A stretch of DNA of 64,000 bases from contig CP070751.1 of NCBI GenBank assembly GCA_020348445.1, positions 4,874,506 to 4,938,505 on the forward strand, written 5' to 3'. The notes beneath the pieces were generated by a model. The model was not told the DNA's origin and did not search any database. It worked only from the letters and a program-made list of their open reading frames with translations. A program made the position numbers and the translations under genes. This DNA comes from Thermoplasmata archaeon (GTDB lineage: Archaea > Thermoplasmatota > Thermoplasmata > GCA-020350865). How positions within the stretch are numbered: the stretch's first letter is position 1; each line of letters begins with the position of its first letter. Below are positions 8,629 to 16,600 of the stretch, in pieces.

Positions 8629-10341
8629 TCACTCATCCGATACAAGTGCATACCTTTCGCATGTATAACAGTACCAGCGACCGTACTGCTCTATATACGA
8701 TGTTGGCCTACCGCAGTCAGGGCATAAAGGAGCTCTCTCCTCAGCTTCAGATGGAGCCGCCTCTCCCACACCACCCCCTTCTATTAGAGTTATCAACCTC
8801 TCTCGGAGATGTTTTGGCCTGCCTGATGAATCCAGTTGGTATTTTTTACACAACACAATTAACTGGTCTTCATCCATGGTGTAAAGTTCATCTTTTGTGG
8901 GCATTCTTGCCTCTTCACCTACCTCCTTCTTTTCCATCTCCAAAAACGCGGATTCCACAGGACTATCTGCTGCCCCCTCTGAAGTTGCCTCTGTTTTTTG
9001 CTTCATTTCATCCAGTGTAAACTCTTTGCCACATGCATAACATGTCGTAGTCCCCTTGCGCACCACAGTGGCGCATCTTGGACACATCATCTCTTCATAA
9101 GCTTCTTTCTTCTCAACCACTGCGGTTTCTGGTTCCGCTTCTGTGGTCTTGGGCTCCTCTGCCTCAAGACTTTCTGTTTCTGTAGCCTCCTCTGTTGTGG
9201 GCATGACAGCTTCCTCAGAAGGTTTTTCCATGGAAGTATCCACCGCCGCTACCGCAGGCGCCTCTTCCTTGGGCTCAACAGCCTCCTCTGAGGATTCCTC
9301 AGCTGTGATATCCTCAGCCAACTCCCCTGGCTCCTCTTCTTTGGGCTCAGCAGCTTCTTCAGTGGGTTCTTCAGTTGCGGTACCCACCTCGGGCTCAGCT
9401 GGCTCCTCTGCTGTAGAATCTGGTTCTTTTTCCTCGGTGGTTACCTCCGGCTCAGCTTCTGTGGGAACCGATTCTGTAAGTCCTATTTCCTCCACAATTT
9501 CCTCTATATCCTCTCCTTCGAGTTCAGTTGAAACCGGCTCAATTGATCCTAATTTCTCACCACCCTCCAAAGCCTTCTCACTTTCCAATAATCCACTTTC
9601 CCTTTCTGTAAGTTTCATTCTCATAATGGCCAATTTTTCATATTCCTCTAAAATCGCCTTCTCCCTCTCAAGCAACCTTGTCTCACGATCTGTTACTTCC
9701 TTTTCCTTGCTAACTCTTGTTTTCTCATCTTTAACAAGGGACATCTCCTTCCAGTTCAGCTTCTCCTCCCTTTTTTGAAACTCAGCCTCCTTATCAAGGA
9801 CAGATTTATTTTTCTCACTCAGTTCTTTCTCCATTTTTACGATTTCGTTCTCTTTTTTGATGAGCTCGGCCTTCTTTTTAGCTATATCCTCGGTGACTTT
9901 CGAAATAGCCTTTTCTTGCTTTTCAAGGTGTATACGCCTCTTTTCCACCTCTTCCACCTTGCGATTCACATCTTCTGCCTGAGCCTTCAAATTGGAGCCT
10001 TTTTCATCCAATCTTGCCATAACTTCGGTGATCTTTTGTTTTTGCCCGGCCAATTTATCCTTTTCTTGGGAAATCTTTTCCTTTTCCTTTATGGCCTCTT
10101 CCCTTTTTGCAATTGCCTCATCCTTGATCTTGGCCAGTTCGTCTTTCTCTTTAAATAGATCCTCCCTCGTTTTTTCGAGTTCTGCTTTCTCTTCGTTTAT
10201 CCTTTTTTTCTCTATACGGATCTTTTCTTCGCTCTTTCTTAGAACTTCCCAAATCGAGGCCTCGTGCTCTAATACACCTGGCTCCTGTTCTCCAACTTGT
10301 TTTGGTTTTTTATCCTCATCAGCCAATTTTTCACCCCCCAT
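8629..10341 (-). CDS. coiled-coil protein with SAP domain and two zinc ribbons
   Basis: The 570-aa predicted cytoplasmic protein has four parts. About residues 15-270 form a long Lys/Glu-rich coiled coil. About 270-410 are a low-complexity acidic Glu/Pro/Ala/Thr stretch with repeated EEP/KEE units. A CPRC...CYAC zinc ribbon lies near 418-438. A SAP-like helix-extension-helix (about 475-515) follows, and a second CPDC...CYTC ribbon (about 535-562) ends the chain. SAP domains usually bind DNA, so a chromosome-associated or scaffolding role is plausible but unproven. The ATG at 10341 is followed at once by GGGGGGTGA, which could instead be a ribosome site for the TTG five codons further in; the true start is uncertain. 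Nothing visible links it functionally to its neighbours. Confidence 0.8.
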   Translation of the reverse strand: MGGEKLADEDKKPKQVGEQEPGVLEHEASIWEVLRKSEEKIRIEKKRINEEKAELEKTREDLFKEKDELAKIKDEAIAKREEAIKEKEKISQEKDKLAGQKQKITEVMARLDEKGSNLKAQAEDVNRKVEEVEKRRIHLEKQEKAISKVTEDIAKKKAELIKKENEIVKMEKELSEKNKSVLDKEAEFQKREEKLNWKEMSLVKDEKTRVSKEKEVTDRETRLLEREKAILEEYEKLAIMRMKLTERESGLLESEKALEGGEKLGSIEPVSTELEGEDIEEIVEEIGLTESVPTEAEPEVTTEEKEPDSTAEEPAEPEVGTATEEPTEEAAEPKEEEPGELAEDITAEESSEEAVEPKEEAPAVAAVDTSMEKPSEEAVMPTTEEATETESLEAEEPKTTEAEPETAVVEKKEAYEEMMCPRCATVVRKGTTTCYACGKEFTLDEMKQKTEATSEGAADSPVESAFLEMEKKEVGEEARMPTKDELYTMDEDQLIVLCKKYQLDSSGRPKHLRERLITLIEGGGVGEAAPSEAEERAPLCPDCGRPTSYIEQYGRWYCYTCERYALVSDE

Positions 10342-10448
10342 ATTCTGCTATTTTGGGTTTTGGGGTAGTTTAATAATAAATGAAGAACCCTCTTAGAATG
10401 ATTCTTACATCGGCATAACGTTAATACTTTAAATATTTTTCAGCCTTA

Positions 10449-10850
10449 TTATTCATTAACAATCTGGCTTTTTAGCCTACGAACACAGCCTGTTAAGCCC
10501 TCAACATCCTTCGTATCCTTTTTACAGTATCCAGCGAGCTTGGCCCTTATCTTGATATTGAATTTCACATCATTGGCCTTCAGATCCTCGGATAGCAACC
10601 TGCAAAGATGTCCTCCTTTTCTGTCCCAATCCGTTAAAATAACGACCTCTTTATGATTTCTGGCTATTTCCTCACAGAAATTGAATAGGGATTGACCCCT
10701 GTTGATTTGTATGATTTTTCCCTGTACACCCAGTTCCCGCAGGGCCGAAACATCTGACTCACCCTCTACTATAATGGGGATATCAGGAGAAAGTGCCTTC
10801 AATTCATCAAGGACTTCTTCGATCTTCTCCAACCGCTCTTCAGTTTGCAA
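10449..10850 (-). CDS. small Toprim-domain protein (COG1658/UPF0292 type)
   Basis: The 133-aa protein is almost entirely a Toprim fold. It has the acidic IVEGESD motif (Glu29) and LTDWDRKG with Asp74 and Asp76, the residues that bind metal in primases, topoisomerases and RNase M5. Archaeal stand-alone Toprim proteins of this size have no settled function; a nuclease or RNA-processing role is inferred. The start is a TTG with a GAGG site nine bases before it; no in-frame ATG fits. It follows the DUF167 gene by 33 bp on the same strand, so the two are probably co-transcribed. Confidence 0.82.
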   Translation of the reverse strand: MQTEERLEKIEEVLDELKALSPDIPIIVEGESDVSALRELGVQGKIIQINRGQSLFNFCEEIARNHKEVVILTDWDRKGGHLCRLLSEDLKANDVKFNIKIRAKLAGYCKKDTKDVEGLTGCVRRLKSQIVNE

Positions 10851-10883
10851 AGGAATGCCTCATTTACCTTATTCCAGTCATCG

Positions 10884-11213
10884 TTATTGAATTATCGACA
10901 TAAGTTTCTTTTCCAACTCATCTTTCGAGAGTCCCATAACCTTGACTATCTTTTGACGGGATTTATTACCTTTTTCGATATTGATATTTGAAGGGGAGAT
11001 GCTAAGGACGGAAGAAAGCAGGCTAATCAGCTCATAATTAGCCTTTCCTTTTTCCGCCCTTGCCTTTACCCTGATTATCAAGGAGCCTCTCCATTCGTCC
11101 ATACCCTCTATTCCTTGGGTTTTGGCATTGGATTTAACCTCGATATTTATCAGGATACCATCATTTTGTTCTCTTATACATTTTGATAGAAGGTTTTGGT
11201 CCATTTCCTTCAT
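10884..11213 (-). CDS. DUF167/UPF0235 (YggU-like) family protein
   Basis: The 109-aa protein matches the DUF167 pattern: a beta strand ILINIEVKSNAKTQGIEG, then LIIRVKARAEKGKANYELI, where the Pro/Ala...GKAN segment is the family hallmark, and a C-terminal GNKSRQKIVKV strand. Structures are known for the family but no activity is agreed. A TATA-like CTTTAAAA near 11238 precedes the ATG at 11213 closely enough for a leaderless start; an alternative ATG lies three codons downstream. It is the first gene of a likely two-gene unit with the Toprim protein. Confidence 0.85.
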   Translation of the reverse strand: MKEMDQNLLSKCIREQNDGILINIEVKSNAKTQGIEGMDEWRGSLIIRVKARAEKGKANYELISLLSSVLSISPSNINIEKGNKSRQKIVKVMGLSKDELEKKLMSIIQ

Positions 11214-11319
11214 CGTTCATCATGATTGCACATTCGAGTTTTAAAGGTTTTTATTTCCAAAGAGTGTAGATATTACTGCAAAACCAATAATACATCGATT
11301 TACAACCTAAGGACAAACG

Positions 11320-11330
11320 TTAATATAGTA
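11320..11330 (+). promoter_or_regulatory. TATA-like box for the mini zinc protein
   Basis: TTAATATAGTA lies 21-31 bp before the ATG at 11351, the spacing expected for a leaderless archaeal transcript. It supports the short ORF as a real gene. Confidence 0.5.
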
Positions 11331-11350
11331 TCCATGATAATCTCTCTATA

Positions 11351-11497
11351 ATGCCCAAATGTCCTATCTGCAACGAAGAACTTGTTCTGCATGATGAGAA
11401 TAATATGCTGTGCAAAGGCTGCGGGGAGACAATTCCAAAAGATTTTGTCAAGGAATCGAAGGTACCTTGCTGTAATCCACTTTACAAGTGCAAGTAA
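11351..11497 (+). CDS. 48-aa zinc-ribbon-like protein
   Basis: A short ORF that starts with an ATG and ends with TAA. It encodes CPIC near the start, CKGCG in the middle and a CC pair plus a terminal Cys close to the end, so seven Cys in 48 residues. The CxxC...CxxC spacing (Cys4, Cys7, Cys22, Cys25) is right for a single zinc site. A well-placed TATA-like element stands immediately upstream. No enzymatic domain fits. It could bind nucleic acid or protein as do other archaeal micro zinc fingers; that is inference. The gap to the convergent roadblock gene is AT-rich. Confidence 0.6.
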   Translation: MPKCPICNEELVLHDENNMLCKGCGETIPKDFVKESKVPCCNPLYKCK

Positions 11498-11580
11498 GTG
11501 TAATTATATATATAATAATACTTCAAATTGAAATATTTATTATTATTAATATGATTCAGGGCTAAGAGTAGTAAAGGAAA

Positions 11581-11949
11581 TTATAAAAGAGTCTGCACCT
11601 TCTCAACCACTGCATCAAGAGTCTCTGAGAGCAAAACTTGATCCATCCCCTCATTTACGAGGCACATCACCATTGCCTTGGTATCTGCACCTGTTATTAT
11701 GACATCCCCGTCATTTGTCTCAATAATTATCCTTGAGGGCAGGCCCATATCACTTTTTAAGGTTATGTTCTTTGCTGCTCCTAGGATCGTGGCGCCCATC
11801 ATGGCAAATATCTCTTGCGGCATCGTATACTTATCAAAATTCGAGGCCAAAAGAGCCCCATCTTTTCTGATAATGGCGGCTGCATCCACAGCTTTCTTTT
11901 CCTTCAGATCGTCAACGATATCCTTCATCTGTTCTCTGGTAGTTACCAT
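11581..11949 (-). CDS. roadblock/LC7-domain protein
   Basis: A 122-aa single-domain protein with the roadblock layout: an N-terminal helix, then AAAIIRKDGALLASNF, a central helix (IFAMMGATILGAAKNIT), strands RIIIETNDGDVIITGAD, and a C-terminal helix. In archaea and bacteria these proteins pair with small Ras-like GTPases (MglA/MglB-like) or act as dimeric scaffolds; no GTPase gene is present nearby. The ATG at 11949 is chosen over an in-frame TTG at 12036 because a TATA-like element near 12021-12028 would place the transcript start after that TTG and because the family is about 120 aa. Confidence 0.85.
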   Translation of the reverse strand: MVTTREQMKDIVDDLKEKKAVDAAAIIRKDGALLASNFDKYTMPQEIFAMMGATILGAAKNITLKSDMGLPSRIIIETNDGDVIITGADTKAMVMCLVNEGMDQVLLSETLDAVVEKVQTLL

Positions 11950-12020
11950 ATTTTCAACCCCTGATTGTGGATTTTCCCCCTTTTTCCCTGAAACTACATC
12001 ATAAATAATAACTTTTTCTG

Positions 12021-12028
12021 TATAAATT
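12021..12028 (-). promoter_or_regulatory. TATA-like box for the roadblock gene
   Basis: On the minus strand this reads AATTTATA. It lies about 75 bp before the ATG at 11949 and decides against the longer TTG start. Confidence 0.4.
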
Positions 12029-12070
12029 TCGTGCAAGAGAATGATGTTTACATTTTGTTCGTCTACTCGA

Positions 12071-12081
12071 TCTTATATATG
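12071..12081 (+). promoter_or_regulatory. TATA-like box for the zinc-finger/pcm unit
   Basis: TCTTATATATG precedes the ATG at 12135 by about 58 bp. A second AT-rich element near 12094-12104 (AAAAATAAATG) could serve instead and give a nearly leaderless transcript. Confidence 0.35.
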
Positions 12082-12134
12082 AAACGAGGTAGCGAAAAAT
12101 AAATGCCAATTAGAATGCATTATAGTGCGAGAAA

Positions 12135-12725
12135 ATGGATGTACCCCACGCCCTTTACATCGAATGTCCTTCATGCAAAGAAGAAACCCTTCACAGGGTT
12201 ATCAAGGGTAGTTTAAGTGAAAAAAAGGAAATTGTTCTGGATGCCCTTGTGAAGTGTTCCAAATGCGGCCATAGGCACCCAAGTATCATACGGACCGAGA
12301 GACCTGTGGTGGTACCAGTTATCGTAAGTGAACAAGAAAAATCGCAAAAAAACGAACTTGAGCTTCCAAGTCAAGAAAATGTAAATATTGGAAATGAGTT
12401 TCAATTGGGCAGAGGTATGATTAAAATAACGGCAATAGAGACCAAATTCGGGAGAGTGGATAGTGCCATTGGAAAGGATGTGACAACCCTATGGGCAAAA
12501 AAGTTCGATAGATTAAAGCTGAAGATATCCATAAACAAAGGGGGAAAAACATTAACCAGAACAATCTGGGCTGTTCCTGATGAGGAGTTCTTCATCGGTG
12601 ATGTGATGAGAATAAAGGGTCTGAACTTCACAATTCATCGAATCAAAACCCAGGATAAGATCATAAAGAAGGGAAGCGTCCCTGCAAGGAACATAGTAAG
12701 GCTCTATGGGAAACCCATCAGATAA
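12135..12725 (+). CDS. HVO_0476-type archaeal zinc-finger protein (COG1326)
   Basis: The 196-aa protein begins with a zinc ribbon (CPSC at about 11-14, CSKCGH at about 41-46). A linker and a beta-rich domain (about 90-196) rich in Lys, Thr and Ile follow. This two-part plan is that of the archaeal COG1326/HVO_0476 family, which has no settled function; a nucleic-acid-binding role is likely from the ribbon. The pcm gene begins 9 bp after the stop with a GGTGAT site straddling the end of this gene, so the two are translationally close. They face away from the roadblock gene. Confidence 0.8.
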   Translation: MDVPHALYIECPSCKEETLHRVIKGSLSEKKEIVLDALVKCSKCGHRHPSIIRTERPVVVPVIVSEQEKSQKNELELPSQENVNIGNEFQLGRGMIKITAIETKFGRVDSAIGKDVTTLWAKKFDRLKLKISINKGGKTLTRTIWAVPDEEFFIGDVMRIKGLNFTIHRIKTQDKIIKKGSVPARNIVRLYGKPIR

Positions 12726-12734
12726 GGTGATCTA

Positions 12735-13391
12735 TTGGAATATGAATTAGAAAGAAAAAAACTCATAGATAGTCTTGTTCGTCGGGGATACATTTCCAAA
12801 CCCGAGATCATCAAGGCCATGATGAAAGTACCCAGACATCTTTTTGTACCAAAGGAGATCGAGCCCTATGCATATCACGATTGCCCGCAACAGATTGGCT
12901 GTGGGCAAACCATCTCTGCACCGCATATGGTGGGCATCATGGTGGAGAAACTGGATCTTGCACCTGGGCAGAAGGTACTGGAGGTTGGGGGCGGAAGTGG
13001 ATACCATGCCGCTGTTGTGGCACAGATTGTGGGTCTAAAAGGACATGTTTATTCTGTGGAATTTGTTAAAGAGTTGACAAAAATTGGGAAGGAGAACATA
13101 AAAAAGTGCGGTCTTGGAGAAATCGTAACCATGATAAATGGCGACGGTTCATTGGGTCTTCCTGAGTACGCCCCGTACGATAGGATATATGTTACATGTG
13201 CTTCACCTGACTTACCTGCTCCACTGATTGAGCAGCTCAAGGACAAGGGAAAGCTCTTGATACCCTCAGGAGGGAGACATTATCAGACCCTGGTTTATCT
13301 TGAAAAGAAGGGCAAGAAGATCGTAAAAAAGGATTACGGTGGTTGTGTTTTCGTGCCACTGAGAGGTGAGTACGGATTCAAATTATATTAA
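12735..13391 (+). CDS. pcm: protein-L-isoaspartate O-methyltransferase
   Basis: This enzyme methylates isoaspartyl residues in damaged proteins with S-adenosylmethionine, starting their repair in the cytoplasm. The 218-aa chain has the family segments in order: VPRHLFVP (32-39), the substrate-side GCGQTISAPHMV (55-66), SAM-binding motif I KVLEVGGGSGYH (80-91), an acidic loop near VYSVE, and the DRIYVTCASPDLP post-II region. The usual VLEIGTGSGY appears here as VLEVGGGSGY, a mild variant. Translation begins at a TTG preceded by GGTGAT; no ATG is available in frame near the conserved N-terminus. Confidence 0.95.
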   Translation: MEYELERKKLIDSLVRRGYISKPEIIKAMMKVPRHLFVPKEIEPYAYHDCPQQIGCGQTISAPHMVGIMVEKLDLAPGQKVLEVGGGSGYHAAVVAQIVGLKGHVYSVEFVKELTKIGKENIKKCGLGEIVTMINGDGSLGLPEYAPYDRIYVTCASPDLPAPLIEQLKDKGKLLIPSGGRHYQTLVYLEKKGKKIVKKDYGGCVFVPLRGEYGFKLY

Positions 13392-13492
13392 ATGTCAGCA
13401 TAGTATTTTAAAAGTTAAGCATGTGGGATTGCCTTTTTATGCAAGTTAAAATTGTTAGAATTCTTCAAGGAGGATTCGTTAAATTATTTTAA

Positions 13493-13498
13493 TTTTTT
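13493..13498 (+). terminator. T-run terminator after pcm
   Basis: AATTATTTTAATTTTTTC is a T-rich stretch about 100 bp after the pcm stop and immediately before the next promoter. It fits factor-independent archaeal termination. Confidence 0.35.
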
Positions 13499-13514
13499 CA
13501 GATTGATAGTAATA

Positions 13515-13524
13515 TTTTTATAGC
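13515..13524 (+). promoter_or_regulatory. TATA-like box for the 2914-aa surface protein
   Basis: TTTTTATAGC would start transcription near 13545, giving a leader of roughly 150 nt before the ATG at 13696. The 304-bp gap 13392-13695 holds the terminator T-run, this box, a small upstream ORF and a pyrimidine-rich patch (about 13626-13643). Confidence 0.45.
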
Positions 13525-13565
13525 CATAATGTGTTTAAGGTCACACTGGGGAGGAGTCTAAGGCA

Positions 13566-13610
13566 ATGCGTAAAAAAAGAGGGGCGAGGATAGAAATTCT
13601 ACAAAAGTAA
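13566..13610 (+). CDS. possible 14-aa upstream ORF (leader peptide)
   Basis: An ATG with a strong GGGGAGGAG site nine bases before it opens a 14-codon ORF, strongly basic at its N-terminus (MRKKRGAR) and ending in TAA. It lies inside the predicted leader of the giant surface-protein mRNA. A second tiny ORF (13618-13662) with a hydrophobic product follows but lacks a ribosome site. A regulatory leader peptide is possible; chance is not excluded. Confidence 0.3.
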   Translation: MRKKRGARIEILQK

Positions 13611-13695
13611 CGGACTGATGTTGAGACCTTTTCTCTTCTTTTTGGCGCTCCCTTTTGGCTGAGCCCTAGGAAAAATTGATAGGAGGAAGATGTAA

Positions 13696-16600
13696 ATGAA
13701 ACCAAAGATAATACTTGCGTTTTTGTGTGTGTTTGTGGTGGCTACTGTTATTGCGGTAGCGGTGAACGTTGGTGTGCAAATAGGGGACACGACACCAAAT
13801 GACTTGGATGGCGGGGGAATGGTAACAAAAGAACAACCTGAGCCTGGTGAAGAACTTCCCGAAATGATGCCCGAAGATGTATCCTCCACCGAAACAGTCG
13901 ATGAAGAAAACCTTCCCGTAAATCCACCTGAAGAAGAACCTAAAAATGAGTTATATTACGATGATTGGATCGTCTCTGAGGAGATAATCATAGAAAACAG
14001 TCGGATAACAGTGGACGGTAACATCGTAGTGACTTCCACTGGCTCTCTGATTCTGAAAAACGTAGAGCTAACATGTCATGACGTCAATATAGAGGCAGGG
14101 GGAAATTTTTGGATTGACCCGAGCGTGGTGATAAGCCATGATGTCTATGTGGGTTCGGGTTCAACACTGACACTGATTGCCACCACATGGATGATGGATT
14201 GCACCTACGATGGACAGTATGGAATACAGGTGAATAGCTCGGCCACCATGATCATAAAAAGTGGAAGCATAATCACAGCTGTGAATCCAGATTATGAATA
14301 CTGGTTTAAGGTGAATAATGGAGCAGTATTCGAAATGCGGGATAGTGAATTGCATGAGTGCGGGTGGCAGTGGCCCCCGGGTGGATTAGAGATAAATACA
14401 CCAAATGTGATTATCGATAATAACTTGATCTCCAACAACTATTATGGTTTCCTTTTGACTTCCGACAATAATTACATCGCAAACAATACAATTACCGATA
14501 ACCAAAGGGGTATGTATGTTTATGGTTCGAATAACAATCTGATTGTGAACAACATAGTTACAAACAACGTTGGCAGAGGTATCAATTTAGGATATTACAG
14601 TGATAACAACCTTATTACTGACAACTGGTGCTCAGGCAATACCATCGGAATTCGCGTGGGTCACTATAATGATAACAACCTCATTACAGATAACACATGC
14701 TTTTCGAATAGCCAGTGGGGTATAAATCTCTATTTATCGGATTCGAATATAATCACGAACAATAATGTATCGAACAATGCAGGGGGCATTGGTCTGGAGT
14801 CCTCGAATAATAACCTAGTATATCATAACAATATCATAGGAAACTCCGTTCAGGCAAATGATGACGCACCAGCAAATAACGATTGGCATGATACCGGTCT
14901 ACTCGAAGGTAACTACTGGTCCGACTATACAGGTGTGGACGATGGCTCAGGAATGGGAAAACATGCAGACCAAGGAGACGGCATCGGTGATACCCTAATT
15001 CCTCATCCTACCACAGATTACGATTTCTATCCCTTGGTCCATTCCTGGGGATCTGTCATAAATATAAATACAGGAGAGATATTTCCTGCTATCCAACCCG
15101 CGATTGATGATTCGAATACCCTTAATGGACACATGATAAAGGTGTATGGTGGAACATACCACGAAAATGTGAAGGTGTATAAAGAGGTATATGTAATTGG
15201 AGAGGGTTGGGATGTAACCACTGTTGAGGCATTTGACCCAAATGACCATGGATTTTATGTCACCGCTGATTTCACTAGAATTGCTGGATTCAAAGTAACT
15301 GGGGCAACTGGAGGATCACCATATTTTGCCTCTGGAATATATTTCGATGATATTGATTTATTCGACTGTATTTATAACAATCTAACAGGAAACCACTATG
15401 GCATTTATGCCGAGGATTGCTACAAAGGCCTGATAGGACACAATAGTGTTTCTCAAAATCACTTTGGGATTTACCCAGCATATAATAATGATCAGAATCT
15501 CATATCACAAAACGTGGCAAATTTCAACACATATTATGGAATAGTATTATGGTCTGGTTCTGATTATAATACCATTAGTCATAACAGTGTTAGATATAAT
15601 GGAGCAGGTGGCATCACTTTAGGATTCAGCGATTGGAACGCTATCTATTCCAATGAAGCTAAGAATAATAAATATGGTATAGAATTCCAGCAGCCAAGTG
15701 ATAATAACACAATAAAGCTTAACACTATTATGTATAATGAACATGGAATTAATTTAAAAGGATCGAGTTCAAATACCATTGAAAAAAATACCATAACGAA
15801 CAACGACTACGGAATCTATCTTAGATTATCGAGTTTATATAACGAGGTTCATTACAACAATATCAATGGTGATGATAACAAATATTATGGCATTTATGCA
15901 AATCCTGATTCACCTGTTAATGCGACCTTAAACTGGTGGGGACATCCCAGCGGTCCATACGACCCCTCAGATGATACAGGATCCGGTGGCTGGTATAATC
16001 CTTTTGGGCTTGGTGACAATGTCTCTGATTATGTTGAATACGATCCTTGGTTGGGTGCACCATTTAATACACTTTATGTCGACGATGACGCTACCGGCTT
16101 TGAGGATGGATCACTTGCGCATCCGTACAACACCATTACCGAGGCAGTGAACAATGCGATGCCAGGGTATAATGTTTTTATTTTTGATGGAACATATTAT
16201 GAGAATGTGGTGATAAATAAGATACTAACATTCTACAGTAACACTGCAGGTATACATTTAAATGGCCATCTGACAATAGTAAGTGGTGGAAGTCTAACAC
16301 TAAAATGCTTTAAACTGATGATGAACTCCACAGTTATGGGTGAGTTCGGGATCTACGTTAACCACGGTGGCAAGTTATTTATTATGGGCTCTCCAGGTAC
16401 ACCTTCGATTATTACCAATGGAGTCAATGCATCAGCATATTATGAGTTCCAGGTAAGAAATGGATCAAAATTCGAGATGTTCGACAGTGAGGTGGAATAT
16501 GCGGGACATGCTTGGAACCTTCCTGAGTACAACGAGGCAGGGCTTTGGATTAATACAGACAATGTTCTTATCCATAATAGCGAGATACACCACAACAATT

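Noticed and set aside
9143..9778. Plus-strand Ser-rich frame opposite the coiled-coil gene
   Set aside because: Antisense to the low-complexity Glu/Pro/Ala region; the Ser content is just the complement of GAA/GAG-rich codons.
13624..13672. Hairpin GGCGCTC...GAGCCC as an attenuator in the leader of the giant surface gene
   Set aside because: The stem is only four perfect pairs plus two after a bulge, too weak to call without supporting data.
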